The notes: a model not told the origin generated them from the sequence alone. Shown: positions 56,348-64,000, numbered from the stretch's first letter. The stretch is 64,000 bases of DNA from Fertoeibacter niger (GCF_009380135.2 NZ_WHUT02000005.1:248001-312000), one strand, 5' to 3'. Translations and numbers: made by a program.

Positions 56348-57232
56348 TTACGCGCCCTTTTTCTTGTATGGCCCGCGCGGCTTCGGTGCGGGCGCTGCGG
56401 CGTCGATGATCCCGACCAACCAAGTCATGTCATGGAGGGTGTTCGTAACGCCTGCGGCCATCGCCGGAGTCATTTTGAGCGACTTGTGAGTGCGCACAAA
56501 GTTGTAGTGCACGAAGTATAGCGACAGCATGTGCAGGTGGTTTTCCAGCTTCTTGCTGAACCCGTTGGTCAGGCGGGTGAAGCGGCGCATCCCCATACGC
56601 ACGGTCAGGTTCTGGCGCTCAACGTGGCTCGTGCTGATCATCTTCGGATCGGGGTTGCCGAAGATCGGCTCCTTCCGTGCGCCAGTGCATTCAGCGGGGG
56701 AATACTTGCGCTCATGGCCCTTAGCGCCCGTGGGTTCGCCATACAGCTTGATCAGCATGGCATAGTCGATATCGGCGGCGAAGGCATCGCCCACAGCCTT
56801 GAGGTAGGCCCCATGCCCGTCTGTGGTCAACTGAACGCGGGAAGCCAGGCGGTCGGCCAGATCAAACATGAAGTCACGGGCGGTTTCGGCGGAGCGGTCG
56901 CCAACCTCAAAGGCCAGGATCATCTTGCTATCGCGGTCAATCGCGGTCCACGTCCACACGTCGCCAGCGCCATCCGGTGCGGCTTTCGCAGTAGCAACGT
57001 TCTTGTCCTTTGCGTAGCAGAACGACCAGATTTCATCGCACTGGACCTGTTGCGCCTTCACGTCGCGCACGGTCACATCATGATAAGCCGCGCAAGCCTT
57101 GCCAGCATCTTCAAGCAGCTTGGTCACGGTGTTGATCGAAACACCAGTGATGCGGCTGATCGAGCGCATGGACGAACCTTCAACCAGAAGGTTCAGTATG
57201 GTGATGCGGGTTTTGATGTCGAGCTTGTTCAT
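56348..57232 (-). CDS. IS1-family-like DDE transposase
   Basis: This 294-residue protein resembles single-ORF IS1-type (ISMhu11-like) transposases. An N-terminal helix-turn-helix (MRSISRITGVSINTVTKLLED) precedes the catalytic core: first Asp in QQVQCDEIWSF, second Asp in LTTDGHGAYL, and the Glu in HVERQNLTVRM. MRRFTRLTNGFSKKLENHLH and FVHYNFVRTHKSLKMTPAMAAGVT are strongly characteristic. The frame is intact, so the enzyme may still work. ATG at 57232. IS1 classification is from recollection of these motifs. Confidence 0.88.
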   Translation of the reverse strand: MNKLDIKTRITILNLLVEGSSMRSISRITGVSINTVTKLLEDAGKACAAYHDVTVRDVKAQQVQCDEIWSFCYAKDKNVATAKAAPDGAGDVWTWTAIDRDSKMILAFEVGDRSAETARDFMFDLADRLASRVQLTTDGHGAYLKAVGDAFAADIDYAMLIKLYGEPTGAKGHERKYSPAECTGARKEPIFGNPDPKMISTSHVERQNLTVRMGMRRFTRLTNGFSKKLENHLHMLSLYFVHYNFVRTHKSLKMTPAMAAGVTNTLHDMTWLVGIIDAAAPAPKPRGPYKKKGA

Positions 57233-57276
57233 ACCCCCAATCTAGAGGGGTGAAATCCATTTAGCAAGTATAATTT

Positions 57277-57627
57277 TCATTTTGAAAGCTGCTTCTGGGC
57301 AATTATTGACACTATACCCCCAAGGCTACCGCTAAATATCACAGACTGTATCTTGGACAGTTGGTCATCGGTTAGCCATGACCAACTGACTGGCATAACG
57401 TAGTGCCACGCCCAAGAGACAATGCTCGACAAGAACAGCAGGGCAAAAACGATCATCATAGCAACGACAACCCACCCATATACCCAGAGCCAGGTAAGAT
57501 CGTTCTTGGCCTTCTGACCACGAAGAGCCTGTTCATCCGGGAAAAGCTTCTCCTCTTTGTGGGCAAGTGAATCCACTGCCCACAAAGGAGGCTCAAGTCC
57601 GTCAGGCGGCGGCGGAACGTCTGACAC
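57277..57627 (-). CDS. Small membrane protein overlapping a Panacea gene (toxin candidate)
   Basis: This 116-residue protein has a charged soluble N-terminus, a long hydrophobic stretch (about 47-76, LWVYGWVVVAMMIVFALLFL then SSIVSWAW) and a second weaker one near the end (IFSGSLGGIVSIIAQ). The GTG start lies 26 bp inside the Panacea gene. Family knowledge: Panacea-domain antitoxins neutralise many unrelated toxins, several of them membrane-acting proteins. Position and overlap make this the likely toxin partner; its mode of action cannot be read from the sequence. Confidence 0.65.
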   Translation of the reverse strand: MSDVPPPPDGLEPPLWAVDSLAHKEEKLFPDEQALRGQKAKNDLTWLWVYGWVVVAMMIVFALLFLSSIVSWAWHYVMPVSWSWLTDDQLSKIQSVIFSGSLGGIVSIIAQKQLSK

Positions 57628-58075
57628 GATGTAGCTCGTCGTAGTGCTGCTTGATCAATTGGTCAGGTATTGCCTTGTTATACACGCCTTCTTGATAGAC
57701 TTGCTGCCATGGGGTTCCACTTTGATGCGTCAAACTTGACAGGGCAATCCCTGACATATGCCCGTAGGCATTGAAGACATTTTCCAAGAACCCCTTTGTT
57801 TGAGCATCAACAACGGGTTCGTCGGGGCTACCCACGAAGTCAAAACCTATCTGCTCCCTGCCGAACCTCTTGGTGGCGTGATACAAATCCGGGATAACTG
57901 GGCCATACTTCCAAGCTTCGATACGGTTCTCAAACAGGTCTGATCCCCTGAGAGGAAAACTCCACCCATGAGCGATGTAAACCAACTTCATAAGCTGAAG
58001 TGGCGTAAGCATTTGCCCCTTACCCTTGGCTATACGCAGAATTTGGTCTGCAATTGTGATAGCTGAGTAAGCCAT
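57602..58075 (-). CDS. Panacea-domain (DUF4065/SocA-like) protein, antitoxin candidate
   Basis: This 157-residue protein matches the Panacea fold: ITIADQILRIAKGKGQMLTPLQLMKLVYIAHGW at the N-terminus (in two parts), FENRIEAWKYGPVIPDLYHATKRFG, and a helical C-terminus with SGIALSSLTHQSGTPWQQVY. Such proteins act as antitoxins in PanAT systems and as the adaptor SocA in Caulobacter. ATG 58075 overlaps the upstream small protein's stop (TGATG). The downstream membrane protein overlaps it by 26 bp. The arrangement antitoxin-then-toxin is common for this family. Confidence 0.85.
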   Translation of the reverse strand: MAYSAITIADQILRIAKGKGQMLTPLQLMKLVYIAHGWSFPLRGSDLFENRIEAWKYGPVIPDLYHATKRFGREQIGFDFVGSPDEPVVDAQTKGFLENVFNAYGHMSGIALSSLTHQSGTPWQQVYQEGVYNKAIPDQLIKQHYDELHRVRRSAAA

Positions 58076-58293
58076 CACCCCCACCTCGCCGCTGCGGCGC
58101 GCTCCGCGATCTCGCGGCGCTGAGCCTCTGTCGTGTTCTCTTGACGTGCCTGCGCTCCAGCTAATCCGCTCGCGCGCTTGGCTGGTTGCTTCAGTGTCGT
58201 ATCTTCGATTTCTCCGGTCGCGATCCTCGCGATGTGAACCGCATTGCCTATCGCGTCCGCAGGGCGAATCTGCCCGTTTGGTCCTTTCGGCAT
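58075..58293 (-). CDS. Small basic protein upstream of the Panacea gene
   Basis: This 72-residue hydrophilic protein starts MPKGPNGQIRPADAIGNAV and ends in a repeated Ala/Arg/Glu-rich helix (REIAERAAAARWG), a pattern frequent in small alphaproteobacterial proteins of unknown role. An AGAGGAAACA ribosome-binding site supports the ATG at 58293, and a TAGAAT -10-like box lies about 60 bp upstream. Its stop overlaps the Panacea start, so it is the first gene of the module. It might be a third partner, such as a regulator. Confidence 0.65.
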   Translation of the reverse strand: MPKGPNGQIRPADAIGNAVHIARIATGEIEDTTLKQPAKRASGLAGAQARQENTTEAQRREIAERAAAARWG

Positions 58294-58459
58294 TGTTTCC
58301 TCTTGCTCCCTGGCGCGTGGTGTCCGCCATGTGGTCTGCGCCACGAATCAATTCTAGCACATGATGTAGAGCTTGACTCGTGCGAAGTAAGGGCCGGGCT
58401 AACCCCTCGGCCCACAGCATGTAGATGGGGGTGCGATGCGGCATAGTCAATCCACCCCA
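58294..58459. other. Right-end non-coding part of the element
   Basis: This region is between the right inverted repeat and the small basic gene. It holds its leader and a -10-like TAGAAT on the minus strand; I see no other gene with a convincing start. Confidence 0.5.
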
Positions 58460-58477
58460 ATTTCAAACTGAGACACT
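58460..58477 (-). repeat. Right terminal inverted repeat
   Basis: ATTTCAAACTGAGACACT, the exact reverse complement of the left end. Two bases (AC) separate it from the right direct repeat. Confidence 0.85.
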
Positions 58478-58479
58478 AC

Positions 58480-58491
58480 CGTCTCGTGCGC
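58480..58491. repeat. Right 12-bp direct repeat (target-site duplication candidate)
   Basis: CGTCTCGTGCGC, identical to 55860-55871. Confidence 0.75.
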
Positions 58492-58546
58492 CTTGCATCC
58501 CGAAGCCCCCTGCCGCTGGCCGGGCCTGTCAGCAGGTGGAACTGCG

Positions 58547-59200
58547 CTAAACCCCACCCCGCAGTGCAGTGACATCTGCTGCCAACACCTCGATCCCGCC
58601 ACGCAATACCAGCATCGTGCCATTCGGGCCACCCCGCGCCTCGGTGATGGGGGCGTAGACCTCGACCGGCCTGGTGTTCAGCAAATCACCGTTGCTGTAG
58701 CTTTCCAGGCTGAAACTATAGGCCCCCGCAGGCAATGGATCGCCCGCCATATCTGTGCCCGCCCAGTCCATTGGCCCGGCAATCAAGGGGATATCTTCGC
58801 GAGAGATCAGGCTGCCCGCTGCATCGCGCACCACCAGCACCGCCCGGTCGGCCAGGGCTGCCGGGTTGGGCGACAGCGTGACAGGTGCCCCATCGACCCA
58901 GGCGGGGGCGGCCACCCGCGCCTCCTTTCCCACCCAGCCTGCAAGCTGTGCCAGGTTCATCACCCCGAACTGGCTGCCCAGCGATTCAAGCAGCTGGTTG
59001 GTGCGCTGCTGCTGCTCCACCCCCGAAAAGGTGGCCAGTTGCACGGCATAATCCGACGAATCCATCGGGTTCAGCGGATCCTGGTTCTGCAACTGTGCGG
59101 TCAGCATGCGCAGGAATGTGGTGTAATCCGAGGGCGCGGCACTGCGCGCCTGCGGGGACGGGGTCGCAGCGGCATTGGCCGAAAGCGGCGCTATGGTCAT
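58547..59200 (-). CDS. flgD: Flagellar hook assembly (capping) protein FlgD
   Basis: This 217-residue secreted scaffold caps the growing hook. The N-terminus shows the family segment DYTTFLRMLTAQLQNQDPLNPMDSSDYAVQLATFSGVEQQ (in two parts), and the C-terminal FlgD tudor/FnIII-like region includes GDPLPAGAYSFSLES and the GIEVLAADVTAL end. The start at 59200 follows an AAGGAT site and comes 11 bp after the fliK stop. Downstream, only 55 bp separate it from the right repeat of the mobile element, which could affect downstream flagellar genes. Confidence 0.92.
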   Translation of the reverse strand: MTIAPLSANAAATPSPQARSAAPSDYTTFLRMLTAQLQNQDPLNPMDSSDYAVQLATFSGVEQQQRTNQLLESLGSQFGVMNLAQLAGWVGKEARVAAPAWVDGAPVTLSPNPAALADRAVLVVRDAAGSLISREDIPLIAGPMDWAGTDMAGDPLPAGAYSFSLESYSNGDLLNTRPVEVYAPITEARGGPNGTMLVLRGGIEVLAADVTALRGGV

Positions 59201-59211
59201 TCCGGTATCCT

Positions 59212-62200
59212 TCAAAGCCGCAGGTCAAGGCCACTGGCCGGGCTGGCCCGTGCCGCATCTGCAGCGGGTGGCAGGGGAGGTGGTTCTGTCTCTTCCGGCG
59301 CAGGGGCGGGTTCAGTTGCGGGTGTCCCCTCCCATTCGCCAAAGCGAAAGCTGGTGAAGCCAAAGCCTGCCTGCCGGAACTCTTGCCGCAGGTCATCGGC
59401 ATGGCGGCGCAGCAGATCGAGTGTTTCGGGACGTTCGGCATGCAGGGTCACGCGGATCGCATCACCATCGGTAGAAACTGTCATGCGCAGCCTTCCCAAC
59501 TCCTCGGGCGCGAGGGCCAGTTCAACGGTAGCATCAGACAGGACGCGCGCCGTTTCTGCCAGCACCACAGGCAGCGCAGGTGGCAATGGCGCGGGCGGAC
59601 CAGCCGGCACCGGGGGCAACGGCGCGGCGTTCATGGCAGATGCCGGACCGAGTGGCACAGCGTCAGGTAGCGATGGGGCAGAAACCGGCGGCGATGGCAG
59701 AGCCGGCGCACCTTCATCAGCAGCCTGCAAGGGTGGCGCGGGCTGCAAAGTGGCACGGGGTTGTGTGGTATTGGTGTCGTCCGGCAAGGGCAGGGCAAGC
59801 AGCGGCACCTCATGCGGCAAGTCCGATTGTTTCAGGACAGGCCGACTGCCGGTAGTGTCGGGCGGTGAGGTCGATTCCGGCAAAGCGGCAGTCAAGGGCC
59901 GCAATGCAACGTCGCGCAGCGGCCCACCGTCGGCATCCGGCGCATGATAGGCCTGCGACGGGCGAACATGTCGCGCCACATCACCTTCGCGCATCGTGGC
60001 CCAGACTGAATCAGGTTCGTCGTGAGAGGCCAGATTCCCGCCTACGGGCTTGACCGGCAAGGTTGCGGCCATGAAAGTCACAGGACCGGTGCTGGACGGT
60101 TTGCCTGCAAGGTCCGCAGCAGCGGGGGCAGAACGGTGATTCAACTTCGTGACAAAGGCTGCGGCTTCCGGCGGTTCATTGCTTGCCAGGTGCGGCAGGG
60201 CAGCGGTGGATTGCAGCGCCGCGGCGGGTTGCGCGGCGAGCGTGACCGGCGAGTGTGGCAACTCCGCGGCGGCGGCAGGATGTTGCGCATTCTCTGCACG
60301 AAAGGCCCCTCTGGAAACGACAGGTTGGGCGGCGGCGGCCAGACCCGCCGGATTGCGAAGGCCCAATGGCGCGCCAAGGATGCTGTGGTGGCGCCGCCCC
60401 ACGCCCTGCCAGGAGGCTAGATCGCGGCCAGCCTGATCTGGCACGGCCCCAATGGCCTGACCTGGCAAGGTTTTCACAGGAACTTGCGACAGGTCGGCAG
60501 GGCCTTGCGCCGGCCAGTGTGCATTCTGCCGAACCGGCAAGGCTGGTGGCAAGTTGCCAGCGGAAGGGTCCGAGACGCTTTGCACAACCCCGCTTGCCGT
60601 GCCCGCAGCCATCGATGCCGGGCGAGTGATCCGTGGCGCCGCGCCATCAAGGGCCGGGGGGCGCGGAACAGCCCGCGTCGCGTCAGCCAACACTTGCGCC
60701 AGTGGCGCAAGAACTCTTCCGGCACCGGGCCGGTCGGGGCCAGCGGCAGATAGGTCAGGCATCGAGACGCGGGATTGGGGCAACAGGGGGCCATGGCGAT
60801 CCGTCAAAAGCGCCTGCGCCGCGGAATCGGCTGGCTTCGCCGGACCGGCAGCACCGCCTTGTGGGTTCACAATCGGTTCGCCGTCCGGCTGTGCCCGCGT
60901 TTGCGGCAGAATTACGGCAGCAGGGGCCGGGCGGACGGGCAGCGGGGGCCGGGCGGCAACGTCAGCTGCAGGCGGGAATGGCGGCGTGCCGCGATCCACG
61001 CCAAGGTTCCGGGGCCCAGCCAGAACGCCCGGGACAGGGGGCAACGGGGCAGCACGTGGGGTGACAGAATCGGCAGACCCCAGCCGAGCCGCATTCAAAG
61101 TTATGAAAGCAACCGGCTGAGCGCCTGTATGGCGCAGCACTCCGCCGCGCTGCCCTGCTGCCGGGTGAACAGTTTTGGCGGGGGGCTGCAAGGCCACTGG
61201 CCGGTCCGCCGGGGCGGTTTCACCGGCAGCCGATACCCTGTCGGCAAGACTGCCGCTCCCGGCCTGCACCGCCGGTTTTGCGCCAGATGGACCATGCGGC
61301 GAAGACGGTGCAGGCAAACCTGCCGCAGATCGCTCCGCCGGAATGGCAATCCGGGCTTTCGGCGCAGGCTGGGCTGCTTCTCGCACCCGAGTCGGCGATG
61401 GCATGCCCGGATCGGCCTGCACCTGGGCGACACGTGTCGCTGGCCGCAGGCTGTGACCGGGCACAGATGGCATATCTGCTAGGCCCGGACGCGACGCGGC
61501 GGCAGCAACACCCACGACCATTGTGACGTGCAGGGTGTCTTGCGGTTTTGCCTGCAGCGGGCCCGAACCGGCAGCAGGCGGGGCAAATTGGGCGAACCGG
61601 GGCCGCTCGCCAACGAGACGAGGCGCCGAGGCGGATGCCTGTGCAGTATCGGCATTCGTGTTTGCCACAGTTGGGGCGACGCGGCTTGGCATGCCCGGGG
61701 CCGCGACAACGCGCGATACCGGCGAATCCTGAAGCGCCGCCCGCACCCCGGACGGATCCAGAGCCGCCACAGGCACGCCTTGGGCTGGGGGAACTTGCGG
61801 AGATGCTGCACGACTGGGGTTGGTGTGATGAACCGGCGTCTGTGAAGCCCTTTCAGCCCCGGCATAGGCCCGGTGCGCCGGTGCGTTTCTGCCGAGTTGC
61901 GCAAAAAGAGGCGGGGGTGAAAGAACTGTCGGTGCCGGAGCGCCCGACAGGGTCGTTCGCAAACCCTCGGTTGGCAGGGCTGAGCGAGATGGCAGCGCGG
62001 CCTCTGGCGGCAGCAGGCCAGACCGGGCAACAGCGTTGGGCAAAGCCGCATCGGGCGCGGGTGTCTGCAAGGGTGATGATGGCTGGAGCGGCCCGGAGCC
62101 GGGGCGTTCAGCCGCGGCCACCGCATCGGCGGGCACCGCAAACCGCGCTGCTTTCTTGGCATCGCCAGCGGGATCATCGGGCGATGAAACCTGCAATTGG

Positions 62201-63096
62201 GAGGGCAGGCCGGGCCCGGGCAAAAGGGGTGTGCCTTCACCACCGGCAGCGCGGGCCGGCTCACCCAATGCGGTCTGGAACCATTGAGACACTGGGGCCG
62301 GCTGTGCCGCAGCCTGCTGGGACGGTGCAGGGGCTTGCCCTGATGAGACGGCACGCAGGGCCGCCGGTATCTGCACGTCAGATGCGCTGGCCGTGTTTGC
62401 CGGGCTGGCAAGGCGCATCGCGTCACCTGCGATGTTGTGCAGTGTCACTGCGGCTTTCGGCGCTGCCGACCGTGGCATTTCATCAGCACCCAGCGCATGT
62501 GGCGCCTCTGGCAACGCCTGCGGCGCAACATCGGCCCCGCCCTGCAAAAGACCTTCCGCCACATGTGCGGCCGCAGGCGGGTTCGGGGCGGCGTCAAACG
62601 CCCGGTAGGCAGCCGCAATTTCAGGCAGGGGCATGGGCGGCGCACCAGATAGCCGGTGCAGCGGATGCCCCGCGGCAGAAAGCAATCCGTCCAAAGGCTT
62701 GTCAGTGACGCGCAATGCGGCGTCGGCCGGATTTGGGGCCAGATCTGCAGGGTCAAGCCGGTTGCTGAACCACGCCGGCGGCAGTGCCGCCACGCTTGCG
62801 GAATCAGAAAGCTCGTCCGGTGTGCCGGCCACTTCTTGGGCAGGTTCCTGCGGTTCGTCAGCGGTCGGGCCGTCCGGCGGCAGAACGGTCATCGGGCCAC
62901 GCTCGGCCCGGTCTGCCTCTGCCTGCGGCCCGGCTGGCGCGTCTCCCATCATGTGCGACGTAAACGCATCGCCGCCAAGGACGGTCGCACCGTTTCCCCC
63001 GCCGTCCGCTTGAGCGCCGCTGCGGCCCGCGCCGACAAGCGGAAACAGTAACTGAGTGATGAACGTGAACATCTGCGCCCCGACTTCTGCCGTCAT
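59212..63096 (-). CDS. fliK: Flagellar hook-length control protein FliK (very long)
   Basis: This 1294-residue protein has a long, Pro/Ala/Ser-rich, low-complexity body and a conserved C-terminal Flg_hook domain: VELALAPEELGRLRMTVSTDG (in two parts), HAERPETLDLLRRHADDLRQ and FRQAGFGFTSF. FliK measures hook length and triggers the export switch. The usual length is 350-800 residues, so this is large. The start at 63096 is tentative (MTAEVGAQMFTF); 63072 is an alternative. The open frame continues upstream to 63687, opposite two plus-strand genes, and that part is rejected. flgD follows on the same strand. Confidence 0.8.
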   Translation of the reverse strand: MTAEVGAQMFTFITQLLFPLVGAGRSGAQADGGGNGATVLGGDAFTSHMMGDAPAGPQAEADRAERGPMTVLPPDGPTADEPQEPAQEVAGTPDELSDSASVAALPPAWFSNRLDPADLAPNPADAALRVTDKPLDGLLSAAGHPLHRLSGAPPMPLPEIAAAYRAFDAAPNPPAAAHVAEGLLQGGADVAPQALPEAPHALGADEMPRSAAPKAAVTLHNIAGDAMRLASPANTASASDVQIPAALRAVSSGQAPAPSQQAAAQPAPVSQWFQTALGEPARAAGGEGTPLLPGPGLPSQLQVSSPDDPAGDAKKAARFAVPADAVAAAERPGSGPLQPSSPLQTPAPDAALPNAVARSGLLPPEAALPSRSALPTEGLRTTLSGAPAPTVLSPPPLFAQLGRNAPAHRAYAGAERASQTPVHHTNPSRAASPQVPPAQGVPVAALDPSGVRAALQDSPVSRVVAAPGMPSRVAPTVANTNADTAQASASAPRLVGERPRFAQFAPPAAGSGPLQAKPQDTLHVTMVVGVAAAASRPGLADMPSVPGHSLRPATRVAQVQADPGMPSPTRVREAAQPAPKARIAIPAERSAAGLPAPSSPHGPSGAKPAVQAGSGSLADRVSAAGETAPADRPVALQPPAKTVHPAAGQRGGVLRHTGAQPVAFITLNAARLGSADSVTPRAAPLPPVPGVLAGPRNLGVDRGTPPFPPAADVAARPPLPVRPAPAAVILPQTRAQPDGEPIVNPQGGAAGPAKPADSAAQALLTDRHGPLLPQSRVSMPDLSAAGPDRPGAGRVLAPLAQVLADATRAVPRPPALDGAAPRITRPASMAAGTASGVVQSVSDPSAGNLPPALPVRQNAHWPAQGPADLSQVPVKTLPGQAIGAVPDQAGRDLASWQGVGRRHHSILGAPLGLRNPAGLAAAAQPVVSRGAFRAENAQHPAAAAELPHSPVTLAAQPAAALQSTAALPHLASNEPPEAAAFVTKLNHRSAPAAADLAGKPSSTGPVTFMAATLPVKPVGGNLASHDEPDSVWATMREGDVARHVRPSQAYHAPDADGGPLRDVALRPLTAALPESTSPPDTTGSRPVLKQSDLPHEVPLLALPLPDDTNTTQPRATLQPAPPLQAADEGAPALPSPPVSAPSLPDAVPLGPASAMNAAPLPPVPAGPPAPLPPALPVVLAETARVLSDATVELALAPEELGRLRMTVSTDGDAIRVTLHAERPETLDLLRRHADDLRQEFRQAGFGFTSFRFGEWEGTPATEPAPAPEETEPPPLPPAADAARASPASGLDLRL

Positions 63097-63142
63097 GCCC
63101 GCAGTATTCTGGCTGCTGATTACCAGATGTTTACCCCGGAAG

Positions 63143-63150
63143 GCCGATAG
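63143..63150 (+). promoter_or_regulatory. Possible sigma-28 (FliA) -10 element
   Basis: GCCGATAG matches the FliA -10 consensus GCCGATAA at 7/8 positions and lies 31 bp before the flgJ-like start. No TAAA-type -35 element is found at the usual distance, so support is weak. Confidence 0.3.
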
Positions 63151-63181
63151 TGCGGAAAATCCGAACAAAAGGAGACGCCCT

Positions 63182-63475
63182 ATGATCATCCCTGCCAACC
63201 TTGCGCCCAACGCTCTGCCGCCTGATCCGCTGCGGCAGAAGGCCGTGGAGCTGGAAGCCGCCTTTCTGTCGGAAATGCTGGCGCATGCCGGTCTGAGCAG
63301 CGACGCTGGTGCGTTTGGCGGGGGAATCGGGCAAGACCAGTTCGCCTCATTCCTGCGGCAGGAACAGGCCATGGCCATGGCGCAGCGCGGCGGTATCGGG
63401 CTTGCGGAACATCTGTTCCGGGCCATGAGCCTTGGGGCGGCAGGTCCGGGACCGGAGGTCAACGATGAGCGCTGA
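63182..63475 (+). CDS. Rod-binding FlgJ-like protein (N-terminal domain only)
   Basis: This 97-residue protein matches the N-terminal rod-binding domain of FlgJ: DPLRQKAVELEAAFLSEMLAHAGL and FASFLRQEQAMAMAQRGGIGLAEHLFRAM. The muramidase half of enterobacterial FlgJ is absent, as is common in alphaproteobacteria. An AAGGAGA ribosome-binding site precedes the ATG at 63182. It is divergent from fliK and overlaps the next gene by 11 bp. Confidence 0.85.
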   Translation: MIIPANLAPNALPPDPLRQKAVELEAAFLSEMLAHAGLSSDAGAFGGGIGQDQFASFLRQEQAMAMAQRGGIGLAEHLFRAMSLGAAGPGPEVNDER

Positions 63476-63809
63476 TCTGACTGCGCTGGACGACCTGCTT
63501 GACCGCATGCTGGGCTGCATTCTTTTATCTGACCTGGCTGCTCTGTCACCGCTGGCGGCCGAAGCCGAGACGCTGCTGGCACGCGTGACGACGCCCGCCG
63601 ACATCGTTGCGGTGCATCGGCTGCGGGCCAAGGCGGAACACAACGCCCGCTGTCTGGCGGCGACGGCACGGGGTTTGCGCGCTGCACAGCGCCGCCTCGC
63701 GGAAATCCGCGCCCTCAGGGAAGGCCGGACGCGGCTGGTGACCTATGACGGCCAGGGGCGCCGTGCAGAGACCGCGCTTTCCCCGGCCAGCCTGACACGG
63801 CGCATCTGA
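63465..63809 (+). CDS. FlgN-like flagellar export chaperone candidate
   Basis: This 114-residue mostly helical protein starts SADLTALDDLLDRMLGCILLSDL and contains a repetitive Ala/Arg/Leu-rich centre typical of FlgN-type chaperones for hook-filament junction proteins. A GGAGG site precedes the ATG by six to seven bases. Its position after the FlgJ-like gene supports a flagellar role, but similarity by eye is weak. Confidence 0.6.
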   Translation: MSADLTALDDLLDRMLGCILLSDLAALSPLAAEAETLLARVTTPADIVAVHRLRAKAEHNARCLAATARGLRAAQRRLAEIRALREGRTRLVTYDGQGRRAETALSPASLTRRI

Positions 63810-63974
63810 CGGGCGCGATTTGGCTTAAATGCCGGGCATTGCGGGCTTGGCGCTTAGGAAACTCTTAGAACCTTGACTGCAATCTTGGCGCTGCATCCCC
63901 AAGCGGGATGGCGCGGCCGGGGCCAGCTCCGCCGCTTGGGCCAGAATGCCCCTCCCGTCATCACAGGCGATGGC
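63810..63974. other. Intergenic region with a long stem-loop
   Basis: CCCAAGCGG (63898-63906) and CCGCTTGGG (63932-63940) form a perfect 9-bp stem around a GC-rich 25-base loop. There is no U tract on either side. A short TTGACT at 63873 has no matching -10 box. Confidence 0.5.
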
Positions 63975-64000
63975 TTATTCCGCCGCGCGCAAAGCGCCGG
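63975..64000 (-). CDS. Possible C-terminus of a gene entering from the right (partial)
   Basis: On the minus strand the last eight codons would read GALRAAE then TAA. Codon composition fits the neighbourhood, but eight codons cannot identify a gene or prove that it is coding. Confidence 0.25.

Larger units (their letters stand above)
55872..58479. mobile_element. 2.6-kb transposon-like element with IS1-type transposase and toxin-antitoxin-like cargo
   Basis: The element is bounded by an 18-bp inverted repeat (55872-55889 AGTGTCTCAGTTTGAAAT; 58460-58477 in reverse) and flanked by a 12-bp direct repeat. Beyond the perfect part, both ends continue into a shared TTGGGG block after a small length difference. 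Inside, all genes run on the minus strand: small protein, Panacea protein, membrane protein, transposase, small HTH protein. Composition is clearly more AT-rich than the flanks. The insertion separates the APH-fold kinase from flgD. The transposase may have been carried separately within the larger unit, since imperfect repeats close to it (56280-56296 and 57247-57263, 10/17) are also visible. Confidence 0.8.

Noticed and set aside
56280-57263. Imperfect inverted repeats (10/17) close around the transposase as its own IS ends
   Set aside because: Match quality is near what chance allows; kept only as a note in the mobile-element entry. The 18-bp perfect repeats are much stronger.
63097-63687. 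Upstream extension of the fliK frame
   Set aside because: It lies opposite the FlgJ-like and FlgN-like genes, both with good ribosome-binding sites, and lacks family similarity.

Overview
The window is high-GC, densely packed alphaproteobacterial chromosome, most likely from a Rhodobacteraceae-type organism. Pointers are the dnaA-dnaN-recF-gyrB block with rpsT upstream of dnaA, the serC-serA operon with a short structured leader, the alpha-2-macroglobulin/pbpC pair, the homogentisate cluster with an FAD hydroxylase plus a DUF2783 protein, and two copies of a GC-rich intergenic palindrome that I associate with this group. I cannot assign a species. No rRNA, tRNA or CRISPR array is visible.

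Layout. 1-6.5 kb: tail of a MalK/UgpC-type ABC ATPase, tRNA hydroxylase trhO, the NAD salvage pair pncA-pncB, and a translationally coupled operon arfB / class-III aminotransferase / small-molecule kinase. 6.5-14.2 kb: a short leader-like transcription unit with an 18-codon ORF, a queuosine-precursor transporter, cell-wall hydrolase mepA with neighbours, a thioesterase, yggT, recQ and tspO. 14.2-24.5 kb: a cytosolic hybrid histidine kinase divergent from a large periplasmic alpha-2-macroglobulin gene and pbpC. 24.6-35.3 kb: an aromatic catabolic island (thiolase, maiA, a MarR regulator, an MFS transporter, hmgA, fahA, two metallo-beta-lactamase-fold proteins, small membrane proteins, an FAD hydroxylase and a DUF2783 protein), with a clear palindromic operator inside the hmgA promoter. 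35.3-40.4 kb: a phosphatase, then serA, serC and serB, covering the three-step serine pathway. 40.4-50.7 kb: zapE, exoD, gyrB, a LysE exporter, recF, an inserted NYN-domain gene, dnaN, dnaA and rpsT. 50.8-55.8 kb: enoyl-CoA hydratase, mutM, ubiE-ubiB and an APH-fold kinase. 55.86-58.49 kb: a 2.6-kb element bounded by 18-bp inverted repeats and a 12-bp direct repeat; it carries an IS1-type transposase, a small HTH protein, a structured plus-strand terminator region, and a three-gene module (small protein, Panacea-domain protein, transmembrane protein) that looks like a toxin-antitoxin system. 58.5-63.8 kb: flagellar genes flgD, a very long fliK, a FlgJ-like rod-binding protein and a FlgN-like protein.

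How the genes work together. hmgA, maiA and fahA convert homogentisate to fumarate and acetoacetate, and the adjacent thiolase can act on acetoacetyl-CoA. No 4-hydroxyphenylpyruvate dioxygenase lies here. The FAD hydroxylase plus tiny DUF2783 protein may instead supply homogentisate from a hydroxyphenylacetate-type substrate. The most novel-looking parts are the Panacea-carrying mobile element and the 18-codon ORF, whose Shine-Dalgarno sequence complements the entire 16S 3' tail and which is followed by a terminator/anti-terminator arrangement ahead of the ribosome-rescue gene arfB.
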